DNA from: DATARR01 sp044868005
GTDB lineage: Bacteria; Acidobacteriota; Thermoanaerobaculia; Multivoradales; UBA5704
Direction of reading: 5' to 3'
DNA length: 64,000 nucleotides
NCBI GenBank assembly: GCA_044868005.1
Contig: JBIOVX010000289.1
Span: forward strand, 1-64,000
Shown here piece by piece: positions 33,847 through 41,698 of the stretch. The notes beneath the pieces are model-generated. The model was given only the letters and a program-made list of their open reading frames with translations. It searched no databases and was not told the origin of the DNA. Every line of letters starts with the position of its first letter. Position 1 is the stretch's first letter. Position numbers and translations under genes: made by a program.

Positions 33847-36800
33847 CTATAGATCGAACTTCACGTCGACGAAGAAGTTGCTGCAACTGCCGTTGGTCGG
33901 GAACGTGTTGCCCGCGACCCAGAACCCCGAGATGGCGTTCAAGACCCCCTGGGTCGTGAATCCCCCGCCGATGCCGCAGCCGGTCTTGACCTGGGAGGTG
34001 TTGGTGTTGACCCAGACGCGGTAGCGGGTGCCTGTCGTGATGTACACCGGGTTGATCGAGCCCCAGCACATGCCGGAGGAGACACAGTACGGCGTCACGC
34101 TGGCGAGCTCGGCGCCGCCGTCGGTCGTCAGGTGGAGGGTGTTGGAGCCGGTCTCACCGTCCGCCCGGTAGAAGCCGAGCTGCTTGATATAGCCGCTGTA
34201 ATTCGAGCTGAACTGGGTGGCGACGCTGTAGACCTGCCCGTTGGTGGAGTTGTTCTCCCCCGGATTCGGGTTGGGATTGATCTGGAGGTTGCAGATGATG
34301 CTCTTCGGCGTCGTGTTCAGATTCGTGCCCGACGGAAAGCGCACGGTGGCGGAATGCCACTGACCGTCGCGCCAGGCCGGGCCGCTCGGCACGTAGTCGA
34401 AGCCGTAGTAGCCGGTGCCGATGCCGGCGTTGAAAAGATCCGCGCGGTAGAGGTTCGCTGTCGCCGTGCCGTCATAGATGCCGTCCCGGTAGATGTTGAC
34501 GTTGATCGGCGAGGACGAGTTCGCATCCCTAGCCCAGCCGTAGATGTCGCGGCAGTTCGCGATGTCGTGATAACCCTGGTAGATCGGCGTGCCCTGGACG
34601 TTCACGACCACGTTGGGAGAGAGCGGACCGAACCATGTGACGCACTCCTGCACCATCTGCCATTGTAGGTTGTAGGTCCCTGACGCCGCGGGAGCCGTGA
34701 GGTTGAAATTGAGCGTCACTTGCCCTCCCGGCGGCACCGCTGCCGGCAGATCCACCCGCGTCGGGCTCCAGCCGTTCGGGCTGGGCAAGCCGAGGCGGTA
34801 GGCGTTGCACTGCGGGCCGATGGGGCTCCAGGTCAGGGTGCCTGTGTTCTTCACCGTCACGCTGACCGCGTAGACCTGCCCGGCGGTCATGGTCGTCGGC
34901 ACGCTCTGAGAGATGAACTGGGCGTTTCTGGGTGCTTGGACGGTCACGGGCACGTTGGGAGAGAAGTCGCCGAACCACGTGACGCACTCCTGCACCATCT
35001 GCATTTGGAAGTTGTAGACCCCCGGCGTCGCGGGAGCCGTGACGTTGAAGTTGAGCGTCACCTGCCCTCCGGGTGCTACCGGCGCCGGCAGCTCCACCCG
35101 CGTCGCCGGGAGGAAAGTACCGTTGTTGTAGGGGTTGGCCGTGCCGAGGCGGTAGGCGTTGCACTGCGGACCGATAGGACTCCAGCTCAAAGTGCCCACA
35201 TTCTGCAAGGTAATGCTCGCCTGGTAGCTCTGCCCGGCGGTCATGGTCGTCGGCACGTTCACAGAGATCATCCGGGCGTCTCTGGGCAGGGCCTGGACCG
35301 TCACGTCGCTCCACGTAACGTGCGTCTGGCCTCCGCTGTCCCTCACCACCAGGTGGACGCGATAGAGACCGGCGGTGTCATACGTGCGGGGGATGACGCT
35401 GCCGCCGTTGACGATTCCTTTGTTGTCGCCGAAATCCCACCAGTAGTTGTTGGCCGGGATGGCCTCGTTGTCGGTGCTGGCGTTGGCGTTGAAGGTGCAG
35501 GTGCGGCCCGTGCACGACACGGAAAAAGCGGCATTGGGAGGGGAGTTTGTGGTCACCACCGGCCGGAGATGCGGGACGTGGACGTAGCTGCTCAGCGGGA
35601 GCTGCGCGGTAATGGCGGCGGCTTCATTGTGCTGTGCGTCGCCGGAACGAAGCCCGGGAAAGCCCACGACGTCCCGGTCCGGGTTGGAGAATTGGCGGAT
35701 CCGGTTGCAGACAATTGCGACATTTGTGGGATTCGGACAAACAGGCTTCGGCGGCTGATTGCCGCAGGTGCAGCCCATCATCGTCGCCCTCTGCTGGCCG
35801 CCGACCATCAGCAGATAGCCATACCCGACGGGCGACAAGGCTTGAGCATCGCTGTTTTCGTCATGGAACAGGCCGAAGTTATGGCCGATCTCGTGGGCCA
35901 GGGTGTAGTCGGACTCGCCACAGTAGGCGCGAACGGCCGTGAAGGTACGGTCTCCCATCGCTTCGTTCCTGAGCTCATTCGACGATCCGGGCGGCGGCGT
36001 TGTGTAAAACGTATTGTTGGCGCGCGGCAGGTTGGCGACTCCACAGGGGAAGTCGCTCGTGTAGTTAGGGGGAACGATGACGGTTACGACGTCGGCGCCG
36101 AAGGCGTTCCGCAGGTTTACGACTTCGGCGGGCGTCGGCGCGGGCGGCTGCCGGTTGAAGCCATTCAGCCAGCGGTGAGCGTCGTTGACACCCGTCGCCG
36201 GCGGCTGGTCATCGCCGACGAGCGGCACGATGGCGATCGGGTTGAAGAATGCATCCACGCCGCTAGCGTCCAACGCGAAGTTGCCATAGGAGAGCGAGTC
36301 GTAGAAGTACCGGTACAGATCGCTCTCAAAATCCACCTCGGGAGTTCGGATGAAGAACGCCCGCGGATAGACGGCGAGGACATCGATACGGATGGAGCCG
36401 AGCTTGGTGACGGAGCGGCCCGTCGAGGCGTTTCTCTGCGGTCTTGGAAGACTGGGCAGCGCCGGCGCCTCCTCCGAAACCGGAGCGGAGGCTTCGAGCC
36501 CGCACGAGGGTGGGACATTCCGGGTGTCGAGACGGACCAGCCGCTGGCTTTCCCCCGTACCTCCGACGACCTCGAAACGCTCGCCCTCGAATTCGATCTG
36601 CGCGCTGATCTGCGCGCCGTGGTAGCCGACGTGGATGGAGCCCGCCTCCACATCGCCGCTGGCGTATCGCAGGCTACCGAACCAGCTCTTCCAATCCGGC
36701 CGATAGTCGAAGAATCGCGTTCTGACAGCCTTCAGAAGAGGGCGATCTGGAAGCTCGATCAGAAAAGACGGTGGATTGGCGGCGACATCCGCCGGATCCA

Positions 36801-36981
36801 CCTGGATGAGGAATTCCTCGGCGGTGTTCGGCCTCAGCAGCCGGCTACCCTTGGGCAGCGAGGCTTTTTCGACGACGTAGAGCGGCGAAGGCGCGGGGTC
36901 GCGCGGCCCCTGGGCGGCGCCGGCGCTCATCGCCGTGAGCGCGACGAGACTCACGGCGGTCAGGATCCTCGAGATTCGCAT
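33847..36981 (-). CDS. Secreted reprolysin-like metalloprotease with PKD and Ig-like repeats
   Basis: 1044 residues; start at 36981 with AAGGAGAG upstream. Signal peptide 1-23. After a propeptide-like region, the protease domain (about 190-440) has HEIGHNFGLFHD at 363-374, the zinc motif HExxHxxGxxHD of M12 enzymes, and a downstream Met-containing turn (YGYLLMVGG). A PKD-like domain (about 478-560, YWWDFGDNKG) is followed by two homologous Ig-like modules (about 570-682 and 690-795), both with VPTTMTAGQ and WSPIGPQCNAYRLG, resembling NBR1-type Ig folds. The last 140 residues look like a DUF4082-type adhesive domain. It is probably exported to degrade or bind external proteins. Confidence 0.87.
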   Translation of the reverse strand: MRISRILTAVSLVALTAMSAGAAQGPRDPAPSPLYVVEKASLPKGSRLLRPNTAEEFLIQVDPADVAANPPSFLIELPDRPLLKAVRTRFFDYRPDWKSWFGSLRYASGDVEAGSIHVGYHGAQISAQIEFEGERFEVVGGTGESQRLVRLDTRNVPPSCGLEASAPVSEEAPALPSLPRPQRNASTGRSVTKLGSIRIDVLAVYPRAFFIRTPEVDFESDLYRYFYDSLSYGNFALDASGVDAFFNPIAIVPLVGDDQPPATGVNDAHRWLNGFNRQPPAPTPAEVVNLRNAFGADVVTVIVPPNYTSDFPCGVANLPRANNTFYTTPPPGSSNELRNEAMGDRTFTAVRAYCGESDYTLAHEIGHNFGLFHDENSDAQALSPVGYGYLLMVGGQQRATMMGCTCGNQPPKPVCPNPTNVAIVCNRIRQFSNPDRDVVGFPGLRSGDAQHNEAAAITAQLPLSSYVHVPHLRPVVTTNSPPNAAFSVSCTGRTCTFNANASTDNEAIPANNYWWDFGDNKGIVNGGSVIPRTYDTAGLYRVHLVVRDSGGQTHVTWSDVTVQALPRDARMISVNVPTTMTAGQSYQASITLQNVGTLSWSPIGPQCNAYRLGTANPYNNGTFLPATRVELPAPVAPGGQVTLNFNVTAPATPGVYNFQMQMVQECVTWFGDFSPNVPVTVQAPRNAQFISQSVPTTMTAGQVYAVSVTVKNTGTLTWSPIGPQCNAYRLGLPSPNGWSPTRVDLPAAVPPGGQVTLNFNLTAPAASGTYNLQWQMVQECVTWFGPLSPNVVVNVQGTPIYQGYHDIANCRDIYGWARDANSSSPINVNIYRDGIYDGTATANLYRADLFNAGIGTGYYGFDYVPSGPAWRDGQWHSATVRFPSGTNLNTTPKSIICNLQINPNPNPGENNSTNGQVYSVATQFSSNYSGYIKQLGFYRADGETGSNTLHLTTDGGAELASVTPYCVSSGMCWGSINPVYITTGTRYRVWVNTNTSQVKTGCGIGGGFTTQGVLNAISGFWVAGNTFPTNGSCSNFFVDVKFDL

Positions 36982-37151
36982 CGGTTCTCTCCTTCGAGCA
37001 GGGACTGCGCTCCAGTGCGCAGCCACGAGCCCTCCCCGTAGGTCTCGCGTCCCGAGAGCTTCTCGGGCTGTCGGATGGGGGAAGGCTCTGTCAGGAGATG
37101 CGCGATGCGGAGGCGAGATCCGTCACCACCGCGCCGTGAGCTTGCGGCTGC

Positions 37152-37514
37152 TCACCCGCCCGCTCCCTTCGCCCGCGACCCGTAATAGAACCCCATCGCC
37201 GAGCCGAGGAGCGCGGTCTGGGCGGGGAGGAGGATCTGCAGGATCTGCTTCAGGTGATCGAAGGGCCGGTCCGCCAGCGCGAGAACGAGCTCGCGGTCCT
37301 TCTCGCCGGCCAGCCGGAGGAGCTCTCCGGCGTCGGGCTCGCGGCGCAACAGCACCGTCGCGAGACTGAGCCCGGAAGTGGCCACGAAGGCCCAGAGCAG
37401 CAGCACCAGGCCCCACTTGCGCGCCCGGTCCGCGAGCGTGATGACGCTGGCGCCCTCGTAGTGCGGCGGCGGCACCTCCACCCGCGCCTTGGCGCGGACC
37501 GGTTTGCTCGTCAC
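37152..37514 (-). CDS. Small two-helix membrane protein, last gene of a five-gene unknown operon
   Basis: 120 residues from a GTG overlapping the upstream stop (GTGA). Hydrophobic helices lie at about 35-55 (WGLVLLLWAFVATSGLSLATVLL) and 92-110 (ILLPAQTALLGSAMGFYYGS), joined by a charged segment (RREPDAGELLRLAGEKDRELVLALADRPFDHLKQIL). The C-terminus is YYGSRAKGAGG. Two helices with short tails resemble a membrane anchor or holin-like effector, but no family is recognised. Confidence 0.55.
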   Translation of the reverse strand: MTSKPVRAKARVEVPPPHYEGASVITLADRARKWGLVLLLWAFVATSGLSLATVLLRREPDAGELLRLAGEKDRELVLALADRPFDHLKQILQILLPAQTALLGSAMGFYYGSRAKGAGG

Positions 37515-37735
37515 AGGAAGACCACCTCGCGCGGCGGAGCGTCCGGATCCGGTCCCTGGATCTGCAACTGGGCGCCGTTGAGCCGCTCCTTGTACAGCCA
37601 ATTCCACACATTCACGGACTCGCTCACGATCGCCCCGATCGACTTGCCGCTCAGCCGCTCGATCTCCTCGATCTGCGCCAGCGTCGGTCCGACGAAGCGC
37701 ATGTCGAGCCGTTTCTTTCTGAACATGCTGAACAT
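37511..37735 (-). CDS. Small protein with possible ribbon-helix-helix-like region
   Basis: 74 residues. The start at 37735 has GGAGGTGG 6 bases upstream. After FRKKRLDMRFVGPT the helices TLAQIEEIERLSGKSIGAIVSESVNVWNWLYKERLNG recall the two helices of CopG/RHH DNA-binding proteins, where a basic strand precedes them; the similarity is weak. The C-terminus (QIQGPDPDAPPREVVFL) is extended. Coupled with the membrane protein gene by a 4-base overlap. Confidence 0.5.
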   Translation of the reverse strand: MFSMFRKKRLDMRFVGPTLAQIEEIERLSGKSIGAIVSESVNVWNWLYKERLNGAQLQIQGPDPDAPPREVVFL

Positions 37736-37832
37736 GACTGCCACCTCCATCGCGGCCGCCGGGCCGCGTGTTACGATATGGATGCTTCGCAAAAAAGGGA
37801 GGGCGTGCTGTCACACGCCCTCCCGGAACGGC

Positions 37833-38297
37833 TCAGGCCGTTTTCGAAGCAGGATCGGTCTGGGAAGCCGGAGCCGGGTTTTCCGGCTTCGGCTGCTCAG
37901 CCTTCGACGCCGATTCCGGCGATTCCGTCACCGGCTCCTCGGGAGGCCGTTTTCCGGCCCCGAACGGCTGGACGCCGTACTTGACCAGTCGCGGGCTCCG
38001 GAAACCGAGGTGGCCCCTGAGGACCCCGCGGATCTTCGCCGCCGCATCCTCTCCCTTCCGCATCAGCTCCCGGTGGTCCCTGGTCTCCTGCTGCTTCTCG
38101 GACTTACGCACCTGCAGCCGCGCTCCTCGTCCCGTCACTTCGTCATACACGGACCGAAGAACGGCGAGGTCGGCCGAGACGTCCGGAAGCTCGGCCTGGT
38201 CGGCGGTGACGTTGGTGATGAGCTTGAACCAGTTGTCCTTCTTACTCGCGTCACCCCTTTTGGCTACCCGTTTCTTGGGCACAAGCGTCTTGGGCAC
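37833..38297 (-). CDS. Hypothetical protein (154 aa), helical with Pro/Glu-rich tail
   Basis: The start is a GTG at 38297 with AAAGGAG 7 bases upstream; the first codons repeat (VPKTLVPKKRVAK). Residues 20-60 (DNWFKLITNVTADQAELPDVSADLAVLRSVYDEVTG) and 65-110 (KSEKQQETRDHRELMRKGEDAAAKIRGVLRGHLG) are predicted helical; then RSPRLVKYGVQPFG and a disordered Glu/Pro/Ser/Lys tail follow. I do not recognise the family. It sits 14 bases downstream of the pterin-dehydratase-like gene in the same operon. Confidence 0.5.
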   Translation of the reverse strand: MPKTLVPKKRVAKRGDASKKDNWFKLITNVTADQAELPDVSADLAVLRSVYDEVTGRGARLQVRKSEKQQETRDHRELMRKGEDAAAKIRGVLRGHLGFRSPRLVKYGVQPFGAGKRPPEEPVTESPESASKAEQPKPENPAPASQTDPASKTA

Positions 38298-38311
38298 AAG
38301 CGTGCTCCTTT

Positions 38312-38695
38312 CTACCCGAACTGCCGGGCGAAGGCGACGATCTCCTCGGTGAGCTCGACGTAGCGGCCCCGCACCTTGGGACCGTTCAGCGTCAGGCCCA
38401 CCGTCGCTTCCCCGGAGATCTCCAGTTGGACGTTGTGTCCCACCGCCTCGGCGTAGATCGAGACGTACTCGACGAACGCCGCGGCCACCCGCGCCGACGG
38501 CAGCCGGAAGACGCGGCTGATCGCCTCGCCCTTCGGCAGGAGCCCCCAAGCCGGCATGGCCGCGAGCATCTCCTGCACGCGCTCCGACTTCAGGCTGGCC
38601 GACGATGGGGCCCCGAGCGCCTCCTGCACGCGCTCCGACTTCAGGCGCTGCGTCGCTCGGGTGGTGGGGGACGGACTGCCGGCAAACTGACTCAT
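38312..38695 (-). CDS. Small protein with pterin-carbinolamine-dehydratase-like C-terminus
   Basis: 127 residues; AAGGAGGTG 5 bases before the ATG at 38695. Residues 18-25 and 35-42 repeat LKSERVQE exactly (17-residue period). The C-terminal region (about 58-127), ISRVFRLPSARVAAAFVEYVSIYAEAVGHNVQLEISGEATVGLTL...YVELTEEIVAFARQFG, follows the strand-helix order of the DCoH fold, but the paired His and the TH motif of active dehydratases are absent, so any relation is structural and weak. Its role may be in protein binding. Second gene of the operon behind the Xre regulator. Confidence 0.5.
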   Translation of the reverse strand: MSQFAGSPSPTTRATQRLKSERVQEALGAPSSASLKSERVQEMLAAMPAWGLLPKGEAISRVFRLPSARVAAAFVEYVSIYAEAVGHNVQLEISGEATVGLTLNGPKVRGRYVELTEEIVAFARQFG

Positions 38696-38739
38696 ACTGC
38701 ACCTCCTTCTGACATCGGCGCCTCCATGGCGCCGAAGGC

Positions 38740-39255
38740 TCATTCAGCTTTCTTTGCCCTCTTGGTCGGCGGCTGCAACCAGGGGCCAATCACCCGCAGG
38801 AAGGCGCTGAGGCATATCGCCGCGTCATTTCGCTGCGCCGGCAGGATCGCCGGCCCCACGCCGGCGTTTCCGGCGGGCGCCTGCAGCCAAGGGCGAATCA
38901 CCCGCAGGAAGGCGTTGAGGCAACTGGCCGCCTCGCTCCGCTCCTCCTCCCGGATTCCACGCCCCATCGGCGTCTCCGGCTCTGCCGGGATCTTCCGCCC
39001 TGCCGCGGTGTTTCCCAGGATCAGCTCCTCGAGGGTCAACTCCAGCGCTCCGCACAGCTTCGCCACGTCCTCCAGCGGCGGGCAGTGCACCCCCCTTTCC
39101 CATTTCCTGAGCCGTTCCTGGGAAAGCTCCAGCCGTTCCGCCAGCGTCGCCTGGCTCCAACCCTTCCTCTTGCGCGACTGCACAATCCGCCGCCCCAACC
39201 TCCGGCGCAGGGTTGCTTTCGCCGATCCCGAGCTCGATTTCACGTTCCCGTTCAT
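38740..39255 (-). CDS. Xre-family regulator with a duplicated C-terminal motif
   Basis: 171 residues from the ATG at 39255; a TTG at 39294 is an alternative start. Residues about 18-78 are an Xre helix-turn-helix (GRRIVQSRKRKGWSQATLAERLELSQERLRKWERGVHCPP). The C-terminal part holds two copies of CLxAFLRVIxPWLQ (112-125 and 148-161), coded by two similar DNA stretches 108 bases apart. The repeat may be a dimerisation or partner-binding unit. It heads the small-protein operon, is divergent from the 39574 gene, and probably binds the AT-rich intergenic region with the palindrome at 39342-39361. Confidence 0.75.
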   Translation of the reverse strand: MNGNVKSSSGSAKATLRRRLGRRIVQSRKRKGWSQATLAERLELSQERLRKWERGVHCPPLEDVAKLCGALELTLEELILGNTAAGRKIPAEPETPMGRGIREEERSEAASCLNAFLRVIRPWLQAPAGNAGVGPAILPAQRNDAAICLSAFLRVIGPWLQPPTKRAKKAE

Positions 39256-39573
39256 GACTTCTATATAGTCACCGAAAAAATTCTCTTTCGTCAACCCAAC
39301 TTCTATACCTCCCTTTTGGAGCCATTCAGGAAAAAAATTTTAGTTCTCGAATACGAGAACTTCTCCCGTTGTTTCTGCCGAATAATCCACTTAGAATTTC
39401 TGAATCGGGAAACTAATCGCCGGGAACGCAGACAGGCGAATTCCGGCTCCGTGGGGGGAGAGTTACGCCCCCTTTCGCGAGCCCGCGGACACTTTGCTTA
39501 GGTAAAGGAAGCGCTCGTGGACGGTCGGACCGCTGCGGTTCCGGGGCTCGCTCCGCGGGCTAAGGAGGTCCAG
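39256..39573. promoter_or_regulatory. AT-rich divergent promoter region with an operator-like palindrome
   Basis: A 318-base gap between two divergent genes. Its left half is far richer in A/T than the rest of the window, with A-runs and a TATATAG element next to the Xre start. Positions 39342-39361 hold AGTTCTCG-AATA-CGAGAACT, a perfect 8-bp inverted repeat, a likely binding site for the Xre protein. The right half is GC-rich and ends in TAAGGAGGT, the ribosome binding site of the gene at 39574. No gene seen. Confidence 0.55.
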
Positions 39574-39858
39574 ATGTCTCAGCGCAATCGCCTCGCCATA
39601 GCCGCCCTCGCCCTCTCGGCGGCTCTCTTTCTCGCGTCCCCGGCGCCCTGCCGCGCCGGCGGGCTCGGGCCGGAACGGATCACCGCAGCGGGGCTCCTGG
39701 AGCGGTTCCTGGGTTGGATCCATGAGCGCTGGCCCGGCGGCAACTCCGCGCCGCAAGACCAGGCTTGGGAGAAGGAGGGGTCGGCCATCGGCCCTGACGG
39801 CCAACCTCGCGCGGCAGCCGCGCCGAGCGACCCGTCTGCCCCAGAAGATTCCCACTAA
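39574..39858 (+). CDS. Small secreted hypothetical protein (94 aa)
   Basis: TAAGGAGGT stands 4 bases before the ATG at 39574. A signal peptide (residues 1-27, LAIAALALSAALFLASPAPCRA) is followed by a short mature chain with ITAAGLLERFLGWIHERWPGG and an Ala/Pro/Ser-rich end that looks unstructured. No family is recognised. The next gene starts 91 bases downstream on the same strand, so both are probably cotranscribed. Confidence 0.6.
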   Translation: MSQRNRLAIAALALSAALFLASPAPCRAGGLGPERITAAGLLERFLGWIHERWPGGNSAPQDQAWEKEGSAIGPDGQPRAAAAPSDPSAPEDSH

Positions 39859-39949
39859 GCCACGGAGGGACTCTCCGCCGGCTCGATGCTGCGGGGGCAT
39901 AGAAATTTATCCGTGCCTGTGCGAGAATGCGCAGCCACAGGAGAAACTT

Positions 39950-41311
39950 CTGGACCACCATCCCACCGCGGCGGAGCTGCAAGGGTTCGTGTGCGGCAAC
40001 CTTTCGGCCGAGCGCACTCGTGCCGTCGTGGCCCACCTCGTCCGCGGCTGCGCGACCTGCGGCAGGGCGCTGGCGCCGGATCTCGCTGTGCTCTTCGCCA
40101 GGGAAGATCGGCTCGAGCTCCCAGTCGCCCCCGCGGAGACCTACGACGAGGCCATCGACCGGGCCTTCGCGACCGTGCGGGCCGTGGCGCGGGACCTCCC
40201 GGCGATCCGATCGGCGGAGCAGAGGAAGCGGGAAGCCGTGGACTTGCTCGCCTCCCGCGGACTGGCGGGCCTCGGAGAGGCGCCGGAGAGCTTGCAAGGC
40301 CTGCCTCTCTTCGAGGCGCTGCTGGAGCGGAGCTGGGTGCTCCGCTACGAGAATCCGGGCGAGATGGTGGAGCTCGCCCGGTCCGCCGCCCTGCTGGCGG
40401 ACAAGCTGAACGCAACCCAGCACGATGCTGCCGAGGTCGCCGATCTCCGTTTCCGCGCCTGGGTTGAGCTGGCGAACTCCTACCGTGTCGCCGACGAGCT
40501 GCAGCGGGCCGACGAGGCGTTGGACCGGGCCACCGAGCACTTCCTGCAGGGCAGCCGGGACGATCTCCTCGCGGCGCGCTTCTTCACCGTGCTGGCCTGG
40601 CAATACGCGGCTCGCCGGTACTTCAGGGTGGCGTGCTCCACCCTCGGCGTCGTAGCCGACATCTATCAGCATCGCCAAGACGAGCACATGGTGGGGCGCA
40701 TACGGATCATGAGCGGCATCTTCACCGGCTACGCGGGCAAGGCCAAAGCTGCGGTCCGCCTGATCGAGGAAGGCCTTTCTTTGCTCGACGAGCAGCGCGA
40801 CCCTGGACTGGTATCCACCGCGCAACAAAACCGCGCTCGTTTCCTCGCGGACTGCGGCCGCTTCCGCGAGGCCCGGCGCGCGCTGTGGGAATTCCGGCGG
40901 CGCAGCCCGGACACCGGCGGCCGGCTGAACGAGCTGAAGGTCCGCTGGCTGGAAGGGCAAATCTTCGTCGGTTTGGAGGATTTCGAGCGGGCCGAGCAGG
41001 CATTGCGGCAGGTGAAGGAAGGCTTCGAGGAGGCCAGGCTGCCATTCAAGGCGACGCTCGCCGGGCTGGAGCTGGGATCCGTCTTGCTGCGGCAAGACCG
41101 CCTCGACGACGCGATCGAGGTCGTTCAGGAATGCACCAGCGTCTTCCTGTCACTCGGGATCCACCGCGAGGTCCTGGCCACCGTCCTGCTGCTGCACGAG
41201 GCCAGCAAGCGGCGACATCTCACCCTGACGCTCCTCGATGCCGTGATCGACGAATTGCGCAAGCTGGAGGAGGGACCGGGCGTTCTTCCCCATCCGGCGG
41301 CGGAGGAGTAA
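39950..41311 (+). CDS. TPR-like protein with N-terminal His/Cys (zf-HC2-like) motif; probable CTG start
   Basis: The frame has no ATG, GTG or TTG near the conserved beginning; CTG at 39950 with AGGAG 6 bases upstream is the best start, giving 453 residues. Residues 3-37 (HHPTAAELQGFVCGNLSAER, then HLVRGCATC) match the His-x3-Cys-x2-Cys zinc-finger pattern of anti-sigma-like proteins. The remainder is helical with TPR-like repeats (LRFRAWVELANSYRVADELQRADEALDRATEHF and later ARFLADCGRFREARRALWEFRR). Proteins of this layout, mixing a small zinc motif with TPRs, are common in Acidobacteriota and probably scaffold a signalling step. It runs into the direct-repeat array. Confidence 0.65.
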   Translation: MDHHPTAAELQGFVCGNLSAERTRAVVAHLVRGCATCGRALAPDLAVLFAREDRLELPVAPAETYDEAIDRAFATVRAVARDLPAIRSAEQRKREAVDLLASRGLAGLGEAPESLQGLPLFEALLERSWVLRYENPGEMVELARSAALLADKLNATQHDAAEVADLRFRAWVELANSYRVADELQRADEALDRATEHFLQGSRDDLLAARFFTVLAWQYAARRYFRVACSTLGVVADIYQHRQDEHMVGRIRIMSGIFTGYAGKAKAAVRLIEEGLSLLDEQRDPGLVSTAQQNRARFLADCGRFREARRALWEFRRRSPDTGGRLNELKVRWLEGQIFVGLEDFERAEQALRQVKEGFEEARLPFKATLAGLELGSVLLRQDRLDDAIEVVQECTSVFLSLGIHREVLATVLLLHEASKRRHLTLTLLDAVIDELRKLEEGPGVLPHPAAEE

Positions 41312-41353
41312 CAGGAAAACCTCACCCCTGGCCGTGGACGGCGCCGGGCTACC

Positions 41354-41681
41354 GTAGCAAGGTGTCTATGCGCCGTAGCAGGCGTCTACGCGCCGTAGCA
41401 GGCGTCTATGCGCCGTAGCAGGCGTCTACACGGCTGTAGCAGGCGTCTATGCGCCGTAGCAGGCGTCTATACGGCTGTAGCAGGCGTCTACGCGCCGTAG
41501 CAGGCGTCTACACGGCTGTAGCAGGCGTCTACGCGCCGTAGCAGGCGTCTACACGGCTGTAGCAGGCGTCTATGCGGCTGTAGCAGGCGTCTACGCGCCG
41601 TAGCAGGCGTCTACGCGGCTGTAGCAGGCGTCTACGTGACGTAGCAGGGGGCTAGGCCCGTGTAGCAGGTGGCTACGGAAC
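41354..41681. repeat. Tandem array of about 16 direct repeats, 20/21 bp, helically phased
   Basis: Units begin GTAGCAGGCGTCTA and end in either CGCGCC (20 bp) or CGGCT (21 bp); for example GTAGCAGGCGTCTACGCGCC. In units 4-10 the two lengths alternate strictly, so the period averages 20.5 bp, about two helical turns. Each unit holds GTAG and CTAC as a small dyad. Units 1 and 14-16 are degenerate, as usual at array edges. There are no spacers of CRISPR type and no coding potential. It fills the gap between two convergent genes, the TPR gene and an Xre gene, and could be a protein-binding array, a transcribed structural element or an iteron-like site. Confidence 0.9.
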
Positions 41682-41698
41682 AGGGGGGAGCGGAGTAA

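Noticed and set aside
39342..39361. LexA box
   Set aside because: GTTC and GAAC are present but separated by 10 bases, which does not fit the LexA spacing I know; an Xre operator is simpler.
41354..41681. CRISPR array
   Set aside because: Units follow each other directly without unique spacers, are only 20-21 bp, and no cas gene is present.
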